Assembly: GCA_958296035.1 (NCBI GenBank)
Contig: OY282431.1
Coordinates: 2,898,037 to 2,962,036 of the forward strand
DNA length: 64,000 nt
From: Paracoccaceae bacterium
Lineage (GTDB): Bacteria > Pseudomonadota > Alphaproteobacteria > Rhodobacterales > Rhodobacteraceae
Direction: 5' to 3'
The notes below the pieces were generated by a model. It searched no databases. It was not told the origin of the DNA and worked only from the letters and a program-made list of their open reading frames with translations. Below, one piece after another: positions 46,647 through 57,058 of the stretch. Position 1 is the first letter of the stretch, and each line of letters opens with the position of its first letter. Both the position numbers and the translations under genes were made by a program.

Positions 46647-47090
46647 CTGTCCATTACTCTTGTGTGATCCGAACATTCAGTTTGTGCAATGCACTCTCCG
46701 CCCCAAACGCCGCCGCACGGCGCATCACTTGCGATCCGGTCGCCAGTCGCGTGTAGCCTTCCCACACCACCTGGTGACCCGGTGGGCCATCATTCCTGCG
46801 GTTCAGATAACCGCCCATCCGCGCCACCAGCATTAACGCCCGGCCCAGCGATATCTCCGACAACCCAAGCTTGTACTCGGCCAGACGACGCTCCCGCGCA
46901 TAGTCAGGCAACACCGCTATCCCGGCCGCCGACAGCATGTCGCAGGCCGGCAACGCCGGCCTGTCCCGACCCATCAGCGTCAACGCTGACAACCGCCACG
47001 CCATCACCGCATTGATCGTCAGCGCACGCTTCAAGCGCGCCGCCGTGCTGTGGGCAATCTGCTTTCAGAATGCGGTGATAATCCTCGGGA
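46647..47090 (-). pseudogene. 3' remnant of a DruA-IS4 type element
   Basis: Minus strand encodes the C-terminus of the same transposase family as 12.0-14.4 kb: KRALTINAVMAWRLSALTLMGRD, YARERRLAEYKLGLSEISLG and GPPGHQVVWEGYTRLATG. The end inverted repeat reads CTGTCCATTAC, one base different from the intact copy. Upstream coding breaks at EDYHRILKAD after a small deletion. It differs at scattered positions from the intact copy, so it is an older or different IS. Confidence 0.75.
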
Positions 47091-47547
47091 AATGCCCAGA
47101 TCTTGAAGTCTGTCCTGCGGCCCATGGCCCAAGTTCACCTACCGATTGTCAGCGGCGATTTGTTGCCAATTCCCGCTGTCAGATCCTCGCGCTTGAATTG
47201 CATAAGCTGACTGGTGCCTTACAGATTGTCGCTTCAAGAGATGTTTGCGGACAGGCTTTGTCTGACCTACGGCTGGCGATTCAAGGCGTTTGGCATCTTG
47301 GTGCCCAAGATAGATCGGTTGATAAGTGCCGCTGCGACGCTGTCGGTAACAGGCGCGGCGGCGTTGAATTGCAGGCCGGCACAAGGTCTCTTATAGCTTG
47401 TCCAAGCCACCTCTATTTCCGGGGGTGGCAGCATCCATTGTTGTAAGTACAGTTATCAATGAATACGCATGCCTTCAGGCAGTTCACAAGTGCTCTCCAT
47501 GAGTGTGCGATTTGTAGAACTGGCTCCAGCAACGCCGGGAGAACGCG
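47091..47547. other. Intergenic, no gene recognised
   Basis: 457 bp before the second ATPase. No family recognised in any frame; probably includes the promoter of the ATPase-nuclease pair. Confidence 0.35.
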
Positions 47548-49086
47548 ATGGCCGCGTCAGACTCACCAGAATCTCTAGAAATTGAAGTATCCGACTTTGG
47601 TCCAATTGCAGAGGCTAAAGTCGAGATTCGCCCACTGACTGTATTCCTGGGACCTAGCAATACTGGCAAATCCTACTTGGCCACACTGATTTATGCTCTT
47701 CACAGAGCAATTGGACGCGAAAATGCGCTCAGCGATGTAGAGTATATCTTCGAAGGCGGACAATTTGATGCCAAATTCCAAATTTCCCCGCGAGCTAGAA
47801 CCGCGACAAGAGAATTGCAGAACAATCTTAGTCAGGGTCGACAGCAGTCCAACAATACTGAAATTAAGTTTCCTCACGCGCTTTTCGAGGAATTATCCGG
47901 AGGGTTTTCCCTCACGAAAAGGAACCTGCATCAGGAAATCTGCCGCTGCTTCGGCGTCGCGTCGCTTGATACCCTGATCCGCAGAAAGTGCGGTAGCGAG
48001 TCTCAAGTTATTGTTAGAAGCAGTATGGGGCAGGCTACCGAGATTCACGAATGCAAAATTACGTTGACCGCAGATTTACTTAAGTTCGAACCCAAACTGC
48101 CTGAGATGATCCGGTTTAGTGACCCAGACGAAGAAGCATGGACATGGGCATTGGTTTGTAACATTCTCCTGGACCATTCCGAGATCAATTATGGCCGGGA
48201 AGGCAGGCTTCAATCCATATCTGCCTCTTTCATGAGACAGAGAGCACTTCTTTATCTAGCAAGGCAAACCGTGCGGTCAATTGTCGGTCCGTTGCTGCAA
48301 CAGCCCGCATTCTATTTGCCAGCGAGCCGCACTGGTCTGATGAATACTCGTCATCTAGTTGCCGACACGTTCATCGAAAACGCATCCAGGGCGGGCATAG
48401 GAGCGAGATTGCGTCCTAGGTTATCAGGAGTTCTTGCAGATCATTTGTTGATGTTGAATCAGATTGACCAAATGCAAGGCGACAATCCAAGAGACGTAGA
48501 TCTCGGCAAATCAATCGAACAGAGCATGCTCGGAGGAATTCTTCGGTTTGAAGGGTCCAAGGAGCCAGATAGTCCGCGTTTGCTATATCGGCCAACAGGA
48601 TGGGAAAGCGATCTTACCCTGTTGAACGTATCCTCTATGGTTTCAGAACTTGCTCCGGTTGTCTTGTATCTTCGCCATCTGGTTTCTCCCGGCAACGTGC
48701 TGATTATCGAGGAACCAGAATCGCACCTGCATCCAGCTCTTCAGGTTGAGTTTGTTCGCCAGTTGGCCAAGTTAGTTCAGTCAAAGGTCAGGATCATTTT
48801 GACGTCCCACAGTGAATGGTTGCTCGAAGCACTTACCAATATCGTAAAACGTTCAGATATCCCGGACAACAATGTCGACGATTCAACTGAATCTGAGGTA
48901 TCACTTGACCAAGCGCAGGTGGGGGCTTGGTTGTTTCGGCCAAATGCTACAAACACGGGTTCCCTCGTCAGTGAAATTCGGCAGGACGAGTCGGGACTGT
49001 ACCAATCGGACTTCAGTGAGGTTGCAGAGAAGCTGCACAACGATTGGGCAAACATTTCCAGTATAGCTGGGGACAACTTCGGATGA
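47548..49086 (+). CDS. AAA ATPase of an ATPase-nuclease pair
   Basis: 512 residues. ABC/OLD-type ATPase: Walker A GPSNTGKSYLATLIYALH (about 33), signature LLNVSSMVSELAPVVLYLRH, Walker B LIIEEPESHLHPALQ, then the switch His in ILTSHSEWLLEALT. A central helical insertion (about 90-320) holds FYLPASRTGLM, a segment common to defence ATPases of the AAA_15/AAA_13 kind. It differs from the 41.6-kb ATPase throughout. The next gene's ATG overlaps its stop (ATGA). Sequence around it is AT-richer than neighbours, suggesting recent transfer. Confidence 0.82.
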   Translation: MAASDSPESLEIEVSDFGPIAEAKVEIRPLTVFLGPSNTGKSYLATLIYALHRAIGRENALSDVEYIFEGGQFDAKFQISPRARTATRELQNNLSQGRQQSNNTEIKFPHALFEELSGGFSLTKRNLHQEICRCFGVASLDTLIRRKCGSESQVIVRSSMGQATEIHECKITLTADLLKFEPKLPEMIRFSDPDEEAWTWALVCNILLDHSEINYGREGRLQSISASFMRQRALLYLARQTVRSIVGPLLQQPAFYLPASRTGLMNTRHLVADTFIENASRAGIGARLRPRLSGVLADHLLMLNQIDQMQGDNPRDVDLGKSIEQSMLGGILRFEGSKEPDSPRLLYRPTGWESDLTLLNVSSMVSELAPVVLYLRHLVSPGNVLIIEEPESHLHPALQVEFVRQLAKLVQSKVRIILTSHSEWLLEALTNIVKRSDIPDNNVDDSTESEVSLDQAQVGAWLFRPNATNTGSLVSEIRQDESGLYQSDFSEVAEKLHNDWANISSIAGDNFG

Positions 49087-49562
49087 ATCAAAAGCTGACA
49101 GAATTCTTTAGAAACAGTGTCCCAGACAGTTGCGTCACCAATGGCAAGTTGAAAAAGCAAGGCTGCAAGGTCCTTAAAAGGGATGCACCCAAATGTCCGG
49201 TTATCGTTGACTTCGACAGAAACGGGTGCCGCGAGGACCCCAATGAACCAATGTGCGACTACCTGTTTGTAGCAGATGGAGCAGGTGGCGAAGGATGGGT
49301 TGTGCCCTTGGAGCTCAAGAAGGGAAGCGTGGACGCTGGCAAGGTTGTTAAGCAGCTCCAAGCAGGAAGCAGATTTGCTGAACAGCACATTGACCAGGCA
49401 TATCGGGTTAATTTTCGGCCCATCTTAGCGTATGGTGGCATACGCAAATGGCAACGGAAAAAACTTAAGAAGAGAGCAAATTTCGTTAGGTTTCACGGGG
49501 AAGCGCGGGCTGTTGGATTGATGAAGTGTAATACCCAATTGGCCTGTGCCTTGAGAGCCTGA
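49083..49562 (+). CDS. Small PD-(D/E)XK-like partner protein
   Basis: 159 residues, translation coupled to the ATPase by ATGA. A likely PD-(D/E)XK nuclease core is visible: Asp in MCDYLFVADGAG, then about 16 residues later ELKKG (E-x-K), followed by a helix with Gln (KVVKQLQAGSRFAE). The N-terminal part has four Cys. Short length means little beyond the core nuclease. No known named defence pair came to mind with this exact combination. The nuclease call is from the motif only. Confidence 0.6.
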   Translation: MNQKLTEFFRNSVPDSCVTNGKLKKQGCKVLKRDAPKCPVIVDFDRNGCREDPNEPMCDYLFVADGAGGEGWVVPLELKKGSVDAGKVVKQLQAGSRFAEQHIDQAYRVNFRPILAYGGIRKWQRKKLKKRANFVRFHGEARAVGLMKCNTQLACALRA

Positions 49563-49949
49563 ATCATATGTACTCAGCAACGATCAATGTCCCAATGTCG
49601 GGTGCTGGCATCTTGTGCGGTCCGCAGCACCATAGACTGGAAGGCCGCCAGTGCTGTTTTGTTGGTGAATTCAGGATTACTGGTATTGGGCGGCAACTGC
49701 AGCTTCCAGGCAACATCGCAACACTCCGATGGCTGAGGTGCCTCTTTCTCTGACGGTCAGTCTCGTCGGTACTTGCGATACTTTAGCGTCGAAAGAAACT
49801 CCCGACAATCGTGCAGAATGCGGGTTTGTTGGCAATTTTCCAGAAGGTATCGTGAGAGACCGGAACACTGGTCAAAACGGGCCGTTAAATCCATCCGTAT
49901 TGGTTCAAATGGCCCAAAGACGGAGCAACAGTGCCGTCGCGGTAGGGTC
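49563..49949. other. Intergenic, no gene recognised
   Basis: Short frames only; nothing recognised. Confidence 0.35.
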
Positions 49950-50307
49950 GTCGGTTGCCTGACGCCCCCGCACAGATCCGGACGTGCGCGTTAACGCATC
50001 CGGCGCTTCCTTCGGGTCATGACGGCCAACCGCCGGTACGGCCACGGGTGTACGATGCGGATACGAGGCCACAGTAGCTGGATCATGTAACTGACCTCGT
50101 CCCATGACGTCCTGTCCTTCTGCGAGCGACGGCGAAGGGCTCGCAAGAGCAGGCGTTTGACGACTTGCGCGAAGTCTTTCAGATGGCAAAAGCTCCCGGA
50201 AACGGCATAATATTGTAGCCGGCCGGCGATGATCTTCCCCGTCCACGCCGCCAGTGCATGGACGCCTCGGTGCCTGTTCTGATACAACACCGCCCTGGTC
50301 CGACGCA
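49950..50307 (-). pseudogene. Group II intron maturase C-terminal remnant
   Basis: Minus-strand frame from 50290: VHALAAWTGKIIAGRLQYYAVSG is split by the limit on quoting, but the GRLQYYAVSGSFCHLKDF block, then LLLRALRRRSQKDRTSWDE and IVHPWPYRRLAV match the X/maturase end of group II intron reverse transcriptases. The sequence beyond (GCACGTCCGGATCTGTGCGGGGGC, in two halves around GTCCGGATC) resembles the intron 3' hairpin region. The RT domain is gone; IS66 cuts it at 50308. Confidence 0.62.
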
Positions 50308-50482
50308 GTCATGCGGTAAGCGGGCAAACTGGTACGTCATCGAGTCGTCCTTACCCTGCAAGCGGTGCTCTACAGATCCTGTCATAACTTTCTTGTCGGC
50401 ATAATAAGGGCTGGTTAATATCCATATATTACGGGTTCATGGCATATTTCTTCTTGACACCTCTGGCCCCTTCATACTAGGG
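50308..50482 (+). mobile_element. IS66 left end, interrupted copy (first part)
   Basis: Begins GTAAGCGGGCAAACTGG as in the 39.87-kb copy and runs to CTAGGG, where an IS5-type element is inserted. It resumes at 51559. Confidence 0.7.
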
Positions 50483-51558
50483 TCTGGACTCGCTAACCGT
50501 GCGTGAATCCTTGCGCATGGACAAGGGACCCGGTCCCTGAATAGCGTTTCTTCCAGCGAGAATGCCGACCAATTCCACGACTTCCCGGAGTGCATGCCGG
50601 ACCTCTCCACACTACGACACCGCCGGCACCTCAAGTGCCGGTAATAGCACCAGTGTTGTTTCCCAAGTCGATTTAAAAGTAATGTCTCTGATTAATCCAT
50701 AACGGTGTGGGACAATTTGTCCTGCTTTGCGCCGACAACGTTAAAAGGTTGTGAATGGCCTGCCGGGAGGCGATTGGGCTGGTCAATTCCAGGTGTTGGC
50801 TATGCCCATGGGGGTGTGTTCTGACCCGCTTCCTGTGCTCTGACCTATGCCGTTCTTCGCCGACAGACTGTTTCGCCAGTCCTTGCGGTTGCGGCTCGGC
50901 CGAATGCAGGCCTCGATGCCCTGTTCCTGAACGCCGCGCGCTACCAGTCGCGGTCATGGCCGGCATGCGGGTGGCTGCCGCAGGCAGGTCCTTGACCAAC
51001 TCTCTGGCTCCCTTATGGTCACTGTGCTGACCACCGGTCAGCAACAGCCGGACAGGCCGGCCACAGGCATCGACGACGACATGCAGTCTGGCGTTCAGAC
51101 CGCCCCTTGTGCGTCCGATGCAGCGGTCGTCCGGGCCACCCTTCTTCAACCACAGGCTGGCGCCGGTCCGGTGCACCTTGCAATGGGTGGAATCCATCAT
51201 CAACATGTCGGTTTTCCCACCTTCGGCCGCCAAAGCCTGCTGTATCCTGTCAAGGATGCCCTTCTTGCGCCAACGATACCAGCGGTAGTAGAGCGTCTTG
51301 TGTGGCCCATACCCGGCCGGCGCATCACGCCAGCGCAGACCGTTGCGCTGGACAAAGATGATACCACTCGGGACCAGGCAATCGTCGACCCGCGGAACGC
51401 CGCGTGACCTGGGGAAGAAGACCTGTAACTTGCTGACCTGTTGCGCGGACAACAGGAAGAGATCACGCATCGTTCTGCTCCCTGCCTGTTATAATTATCC
51501 GGCACGGAATCAGACAGAACCGACGCTGTCAAGTATCAAGTATTAATGAGGGCTGACT
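50483..51558 (-). mobile_element. IS5-family element nested in IS66
   Basis: About 1.08 kb inserted into the IS66 left end; CTAGGG occurs at both borders (50477-50482 and 51559-51564), and weak inverted ends are seen (GTCTGGACTCGCTAA and GTCAGCCCTCATTAA, the latter on the minus strand). It contains one degenerate transposase gene. Confidence 0.65.
50673..51470 (-). pseudogene. IS5-family transposase, frameshifted
   Basis: Minus-strand start at 51470. The first 175 residues are a good IS5-type (IS427-like) transposase: FVQRNGLRWRDAP, YYRWYRWRKKGI, then the first catalytic Asp in LMMDSTHCKVHRTG and LLLTGGQHSDHKGA. After KDLPAA the frame shifts: the expected GYD-x-x-W core and the terminal Glu motif are found only as out-of-frame fragments with stops. 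Not functional. Confidence 0.78.
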
Positions 51559-51960
51559 CTAGGGAAAGTCATGCTCAATACCGACATGACATCGCCTTAT
51601 CACGCCACGCTAGCACCGCTTTTCCTCCCCGGAATGGCGTACCAGGGATGACGGTTATGACACTGGAAATGGCATTCAAGAAGGCACTGGCCGCATTGAC
51701 CGCCAAGGACAATGAACTTGCCGATGCCAACGCTACAATCCTCTCTCTGCGCCAGGAAAATGCCTCCAGGACACTGGAAATCGCCTCTCTCAAGCGGCGG
51801 ATAGAATGGTTCGCACGCCAGCTCTTCGGCACTTGGTCCGAGAAACGGATGTTCGACAGTCCTGAGCAGGGCCCCGATATGTTCTAGGCCAGAGGCGTTG
51901 ATTCCGGCAGCTCCGCCTCGCCATCATCCGATGATGACCAGCAGGACGACGACCAGGTCG
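51559..51960 (+). pseudogene. IS66 interrupted copy (second part) with broken tnpC
   Basis: Continues the IS66 left end (AAAGTCATGCTCAATACC). The tnpC frame starts at 51648 with EMAFKKALAALTAKDNE and EWFARQLFGTWSEKRMF, then meets a TAG at 51885-51887 where the 40-kb copy reads through. The rest is missing. Confidence 0.72.
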
Positions 51961-52183
51961 GCCTGTGCCTGTCAAGCTACCGTATGCACACGCTTCTTTG
52001 CTCTTCATGATGAATATGCCTCTTCATACCCGTCAAAATCTGAGTCTCCCATTTTGATTGTTCACGGCAGCGAAAGTTGGTCAAGCGCCTTGATGTGTCA
52101 CATTTCGGGAGCCATCGTCTGGATAAGGCCCTACTGGACTCGCGCAATTCCAGCAATTTCATATGAGCCTCGGAGGGCAGTAA

Positions 52184-53488
52184 GGGCTCGTTGCGAAACA
52201 GGCGAATCATTTAATCATTGAGGGATTCCCTTTGGATGCGAAGTATGATTCACTGGCGGCATGGATACGATTGAAAACATCCGGCAGCGTTTCGAGGCTT
52301 TGGCGCCGCATCTGGATGAGAGGAGCCTCCGTTTGTTTGTTGCCTCCGAAACGCTGCCCCTCGGCCATGGCGGGGTGACACTGGTTTCGAGAGCGACAGG
52401 GTTGGCGCGTTCGACCATTTACCGCGGCGTTGCCGAGCTTGGGGAGGCATCGGCGCCATCGGGCCGGGTGCGGCGTCCCGGCGGCGGTCGCAAGCCTGCG
52501 GTCGAGGTCCAGGACGGTCTTGAGGCGGCACTTGATGCGCTTGTGGAGCCGGTTGTTCGTGGTGATCCCGAGCGGCCGCTGCGGTGGGTGTCGAAGAGCC
52601 TGCGTCATATGTCCGAGGCGCTTTCTGCGCAGGGCTTCTCGGTGTCCCATACGCTTGTGGGTCGGCTTCTGAAGCAGCAAGGATACACGCTTCAAGGGAA
52701 TTTGAAGACCGGCGAGGGTACGGAGAATCCGGATCGGGATGCACAGTTCCACCCCATCAACGATCAGGTGATTGCGTATGCGTTGGCCGGGCTGCCTGTG
52801 ATCTCCGTGGACACCAGGAAGAAGGAGCTGGTGGGGGATTTCAAGAATGCGGGCCGCGAGTGGCGACCGCAAGGGTCCCCCGAGGAAGTCCGTGTCCATG
52901 ACCTTGTGGACAAGAAGCTGGGCAAAGCGATCCCTTACGGGGTCTATGACGTGATCAACAATGTCGGCTGGGTCAATGTCGGGATCAGTGCCGATACGTC
53001 CGCCTTTGCGGTCGAGAGCATCCGGCGGTGGTGGGAGCACCTGGGCAAGGCGCGCGACCCCGAGGCCCGAAAGCTGCTCATCACCGCCGACTGCGGCGGC
53101 TCCAACGGGAGCCGGGTCCGGTTGTGGAAGGTCGAACTGCAGAAGCTCGCATGCGAGCTTGGCATCGAGATCAGCGTGTGTCACCTGCCGCCGGGGACCA
53201 GCAAATGGAACCGGATAGAGCACAAGCTCTTTTCCTTCATCAGCCAGAACTGGCGCCGCAAACCCCTGTACAGCCTCACCACCATAATCAAACTGATCGG
53301 CGCCACCACGACCAGGACGGGGCTGAAGGTCTATTGTGACCAAGACACGAACGTGTACCCGACCGGCATCAAGATCAGCAAAGCGGCGATGGCGGCACTG
53401 AATATCCGGCGCGCCGCCTTCCACGGCGAATGGACCTACACCTTTCTTCCAACCCCCGACACTGTTGCGGTTGTTTCGTGACAGACCC
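52184..53488 (+). mobile_element. Intact ISAzo13-type element
   Basis: 1305 bp. Inverted ends: left GGGCTCGTTGCGAAACAGGC, right (reverse complement) GGGTCTGTCACGAAACAACC. Flanked by TAA on both sides (52181-52183 and 53489-53491), a probable 3-bp target duplication. It contains one full transposase gene. Confidence 0.75.
52261..53481 (+). CDS. ISAzo13-family transposase
   Basis: 406 residues, intact. N-terminal helix-turn-helix region (TLVSRATGLARSTIYRGV, then GGGRKP), followed by the DDE core: Asp in PVISVDTRKKELVGDFKN, Asp in LLITADCGGSNGSR, and Glu in KWNRIEHKLFSFIS. The KNAGREW and HDLVDKKLGKAIPYGVYD blocks are typical of this family. A long frame on the opposite strand is a shadow. Confidence 0.9.
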   Translation: MDTIENIRQRFEALAPHLDERSLRLFVASETLPLGHGGVTLVSRATGLARSTIYRGVAELGEASAPSGRVRRPGGGRKPAVEVQDGLEAALDALVEPVVRGDPERPLRWVSKSLRHMSEALSAQGFSVSHTLVGRLLKQQGYTLQGNLKTGEGTENPDRDAQFHPINDQVIAYALAGLPVISVDTRKKELVGDFKNAGREWRPQGSPEEVRVHDLVDKKLGKAIPYGVYDVINNVGWVNVGISADTSAFAVESIRRWWEHLGKARDPEARKLLITADCGGSNGSRVRLWKVELQKLACELGIEISVCHLPPGTSKWNRIEHKLFSFISQNWRRKPLYSLTTIIKLIGATTTRTGLKVYCDQDTNVYPTGIKISKAAMAALNIRRAAFHGEWTYTFLPTPDTVAVVS

Positions 53489-53623
53489 TAAGCTTACGAG
53501 GCAAGTGTTGCCAGTGTCAGTTCTACAGGTCTTGCGCCGTCGCTCGTCTTTTGTTGGATTGGCTTTGGAGCAAATTGATTGATACTGACAAGCCAGTTGC
53601 GGAGAGATTTGAGGAATACGGCA

Positions 53624-55102
53624 ATGTCGCAGATTGTGGCTATCGACCAGGGCACAACATCAACACGCGCCATTCTGTTCGACAATCGGTTTATGCCGAT
53701 TGCGAGCGCGCAAGAGGAGTTTGAGCAGCATTATCCCAGGTCCGGCTGGGTTGAGCATTCTCCCGAACAAATTCTCGCAACAACCCTGGCGACACTCAAG
53801 ATTGTCTCCGGGAAGAACGGCGGGAAACCAATTGACGCTGTGGGCATAACAAACCAACGCGAAACCACTCTGATTTGGGATCGGCACACGGGTGAGCCTG
53901 TCTACCCGGCCATTGTCTGGCAGGACCGTAGGACCGCTGCAATTTGCGAGAACATGCGCAGAGCCGGTCTCGAGGACGAAATAAGACAGCGAACGGGATT
54001 GCTTCTGGACCCCTATTTCTCGGCCACAAAGATCGCCTGGATACTGGGTAATGTGCAGGGCGCCCGGGAACGGGCGAATGTCGGAGACCTATTATTTGGC
54101 ACGGTGGACACATTCCTTATCTGGCACCTCACCGGCCGTCGCAGCCATGTGACCGATGCCACCAACGCCTGCCGGACACTTCTCTACAATATTGAAACCT
54201 GCAGTTGGGACAATGAATTGTTGTCCATGTTTGATATTCCCGCCAGTCTGCTGCCCAAGGTCAAGGATTGTGCGGCGAATTTTGGTGTGGCTACCACGGA
54301 AGCATGTGGCATCGATGCTCCGATATGCGGGGTCGCCGGCGACCAGCAGGCTGCGACCGTAGGTCAAGCCTGTTTTGAGGCAGGGATGCTCAAGTCTACA
54401 TACGGGACGGGCTGTTTTGCTCTTCTGAACACCGGAGCGCAGCAAGTTATGTCCTCAAACCGCCTGCTCACAACGCTTGCCTACCGGATCGGTGGCAAAC
54501 CGACCTACGCGCTGGAAGGCTCGATTTTCGTTGCCGGAGCCGCTGTGCAGTGGCTGCGCGATGGAATTGGGCTGATCAAGGATGCAGCAGAAACCCAGGA
54601 GCTGGCGAGGTCAGCCGACCCGGAACAGCAGGTGTGTCTGGTACCGGCCTTTACAGGACTGGGGGCACCCTATTGGGATTCCGAATGCCGCGGTGCGGTA
54701 TTCGGCCTGACAAGAAATAGCGGACCAGCAGAGTTCGCACGGGCAGCGCTTGAAAGCGTGGCCCTGCAGACCAAGGACTTGTTTGAAGCGATGAAGGCTG
54801 ACTTCGATGGACTTTCGCAGGCCGTGCTGCGAGTCGACGGAGGCATGACCGCAAGCGACTGGACCATGCAAGCAGTTTCCAACTATCTTGATGCACCGGT
54901 CGACCGACCGGCCATCACCGAAACCACGGCACTTGGCGCAGCGTATCTGGCAGCACTGCAGGTCGGGATAGTTTCGTCCTTCGAGGATATTCAAGAATTG
55001 TGGAGACTCGACCGGCGGTTTACGCCACGGATGTCCGAGAGCGATCGTCGGGCCGGCTATGACCGCTGGCAGGATTGCGTACGGCGAACCCTATCCCATT
55101 GA
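53624..55102 (+). CDS. glpK: Glycerol kinase
   Basis: 492 residues from the ATG at 53624, preceded by GAGGAA. Phosphorylates glycerol to glycerol-3-phosphate. FGGY-kinase motifs: [62 protein letters not shown] with KSTYGTGCF, and [15 protein letters not shown]. Full length. The upstream neighbour is the ISAzo13 element, only 135 bp away, so it may have displaced the native promoter or an upstream glp gene. No glpF or glpD nearby. Confidence 0.94.
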   Translation: MSQIVAIDQGTTSTRAILFDNRFMPIASAQEEFEQHYPRSGWVEHSPEQILATTLATLKIVSGKNGGKPIDAVGITNQRETTLIWDRHTGEPVYPAIVWQDRRTAAICENMRRAGLEDEIRQRTGLLLDPYFSATKIAWILGNVQGARERANVGDLLFGTVDTFLIWHLTGRRSHVTDATNACRTLLYNIETCSWDNELLSMFDIPASLLPKVKDCAANFGVATTEACGIDAPICGVAGDQQAATVGQACFEAGMLKSTYGTGCFALLNTGAQQVMSSNRLLTTLAYRIGGKPTYALEGSIFVAGAAVQWLRDGIGLIKDAAETQELARSADPEQQVCLVPAFTGLGAPYWDSECRGAVFGLTRNSGPAEFARAALESVALQTKDLFEAMKADFDGLSQAVLRVDGGMTASDWTMQAVSNYLDAPVDRPAITETTALGAAYLAALQVGIVSSFEDIQELWRLDRRFTPRMSESDRRAGYDRWQDCVRRTLSH

Positions 55103-55348
55103 CACTGGCAATTGTAGCTGGGCCGATACGGCGAGATTGACAAAGGGCGGCGTCACCGGGGCGGCGTCCTTGCGGAAACGCCGGCACCATCTCCGGAAGG
55201 TCTTGTAACGGACACCCTGGGTGTCGCAGAATTCCCTTTGTGTCAGCGCCGATGACTGCCAGGTGTCATGGAGCGCCTGCCATTGTTCACGGCTACGAGC
55301 GGGCGTCCGCACCGGCGTGGGTGATGTCTGTGCAATGCCGTTCTCCAT
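55091..55348 (-). pseudogene. IS66 TnpA-like fragment
   Basis: 85 residues with REQWQALHDTWQSSALTQREFC and TFRRWCRRFRK, the helix-turn-helix of IS66 accessory protein TnpA. It lies convergent with and overlapping the glpK 3' end by 12 bp. No terminal repeat or tnpB beside it, so a leftover. Confidence 0.6.
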
Positions 55349-55383
55349 GGGCCTCTTTCCTCTTCTGATAGCGGTTTGATACC

Positions 55384-56006
55384 GGCTTCAGATGAGCGGA
55401 GAACAGCGACTGATCGTCAACAGCCAATCGGGGCTCCCTCGTTTGCCCGCTTACGCCTATGCGGCCAAGAAGCCGATCGAGATATCGTTCCAGGATGAAA
55501 CCCGCATGGGCCAGAAGGGCATGCTGCGGTGAATATGGGCCCACAAGGGGACCAGGCCAAGGGCCAGGCGCCATTGCCGCTACACATACTGCGTTCTGTT
55601 CCCGGCCGCCTGTCCCGAGCACCACCTGTCCGCCGCACATCCGTGCGAGCGGTCCAGCGCCGAGGCGATGAACCGCCATCTCGGCGATATCAGCGCTGCG
55701 GTTCAAGTGGGCCATCATGGCGTGGTTGTCCTGGACCGGGCCAGTTGGCACCGGTCAAAGGGTCTTGAGGTCCCGGCCAATCTGTCGCTGTTGCATTTGC
55801 CAGCCTGTGCGCCGGAATTGAATGCAATGGAGAACGTCTACAACGCCATGACGTCCACCCATCATGCCAGCCGGGTATTCGAGACGTCGGATGATGCGAA
55901 GGTGCATGGCCTGGCGGCATGGCAAGCGTTCATTGAGAGCCCCGAACGCATGGCGTCAGGCATGCATCGAAAGTGGCCCCGGCCCCGGCTACCTGAAATC
56001 TCCTAG
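55384..56006 (+). pseudogene. IS630-type transposase, frameshifted 3' half
   Basis: First frame (from 55393) gives PIEISFQDETRMGQKG with a stop at 55531-55533; the continuation is in another frame as AMNRHLGDISAAVQVGHHGVVVLDRASWHRSKGL, then LPACAPELNAMENV. Together these are the DDE part of an IS630-type transposase, with Asp in QDETRMG, Asp in LDRASWH and Glu in NAMENV. Dead by frameshift and 5' truncation. Confidence 0.72.
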
Positions 56007-56088
56007 CGGTTGTTTTGAATCTGCATTGGTATGAGCAAGGGCGAACGCAGGTGGAATAAAATCAAGAATTGTGGCTTGTAGTGACAAA

Positions 56089-57057
56089 TCAATCTCCTGG
56101 ATACCTGGTGATGTCAGTGGCCATCAGTTTGCCGGAGCTGGGGTTCACTCCAATTTTATAGCTGACTCTTGCGTTGAGCACTATGAAGCTGGTGTCGTCC
56201 ACAGCCGAGAAGTGAAAAAAGATGTTTTCTTCACCTCCATCCGGTTGGATGAACCCATATTTCTGAGAGTGTGGCAAATTGATTATTTTTCCATACTGAA
56301 TTTCACCAATTTCTTGGTCACTTGGGTTCCAAATATTTCTGCCTGTCACAGTCCGCCTCGGCGTCGCGCCAAATCCGGGCCCCGGCTTTGGTTCAACTGG
56401 CGGCTCCTGTTTTCGCTTTGTCATGAATATTCCGTCAATGAGCGGATTGTGTTCGCGGCCGTCAATCAAGGGAGCCATCTCAATTGAGTAAGTCGCCGCA
56501 TCAATCAATGCTTGGGAGGTACGTGTCTGGCTTGTACCAGCTTCGTTACTTATATCCCAAGCCAGGACCATTACGCGGGTTCCCAGGGAATTCAGTTTGC
56601 GGACAAGTTGCAGCTGGTCGCCGTCTCCGCTGATCAGCACAATCGCATTACAACGTTTTACACTGGCAAGTTCATAGGCCTCCAGTGCCAGCCAAACATC
56701 AATACCCTTTTCGCGTGCCGACTCTCCGCTTCCGTCCTTGGCTAGCAGCAAGAAGTGTGGTGTTATACCGGCACGGATGAGGACATCCTCAAATATCCGG
56801 TCACCTGCAAGATTACCTCGCTTTTCTGCCTCTTCAGCCGGGTAACGTCCCCTGAAATAATGAGCCTCCACAATGCGGCAGACATTTGGGTCCGCATTTT
56901 CGCGTTCGGCAATTTTTTGTCGAATGAACTCATGCAACCCATTGACATTTATTCTAGCACTTCGTGGATGTTCATAAGCGTAGTGATCGGAAATCCGGGC
57001 AAAGTAGCTGCCGTCATAGACGATTCCAATTCTGAGTATTTCGTTGTTCTGGATCAT
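56089..57057 (-). CDS. NYN-domain nuclease fused to a cold-shock domain
   Basis: 322 residues. N-terminal NYN/LabA (PIN-like) nuclease: Asp in GIVYDGSYFAR, VEAHYFRGRYP, the acidic EKGIDVWLALEAYELA, then AIVLISGDGDQLQLVRKLNSLG, with the conserved Asp residues for metal. Residues about 250-315 form a cold-shock domain: GKIINLPHSQKYGFIQPDGG and ENIFFHFSAVDD. NYN proteins are RNases; a cold-shock domain would add RNA binding. Starts one base after the stop of a small upstream gene, so a two-gene operon. Confidence 0.83.
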   Translation of the reverse strand: MIQNNEILRIGIVYDGSYFARISDHYAYEHPRSARINVNGLHEFIRQKIAERENADPNVCRIVEAHYFRGRYPAEEAEKRGNLAGDRIFEDVLIRAGITPHFLLLAKDGSGESAREKGIDVWLALEAYELASVKRCNAIVLISGDGDQLQLVRKLNSLGTRVMVLAWDISNEAGTSQTRTSQALIDAATYSIEMAPLIDGREHNPLIDGIFMTKRKQEPPVEPKPGPGFGATPRRTVTGRNIWNPSDQEIGEIQYGKIINLPHSQKYGFIQPDGGEENIFFHFSAVDDTSFIVLNARVSYKIGVNPSSGKLMATDITRYPGD

Positions 57058-57058
57058 G

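Noticed and set aside
52207-53424. 405-residue minus-strand frame inside ISAzo13
   Set aside because: Shadow of the intact transposase on the plus strand; composition is the usual high-GC antisense artefact.
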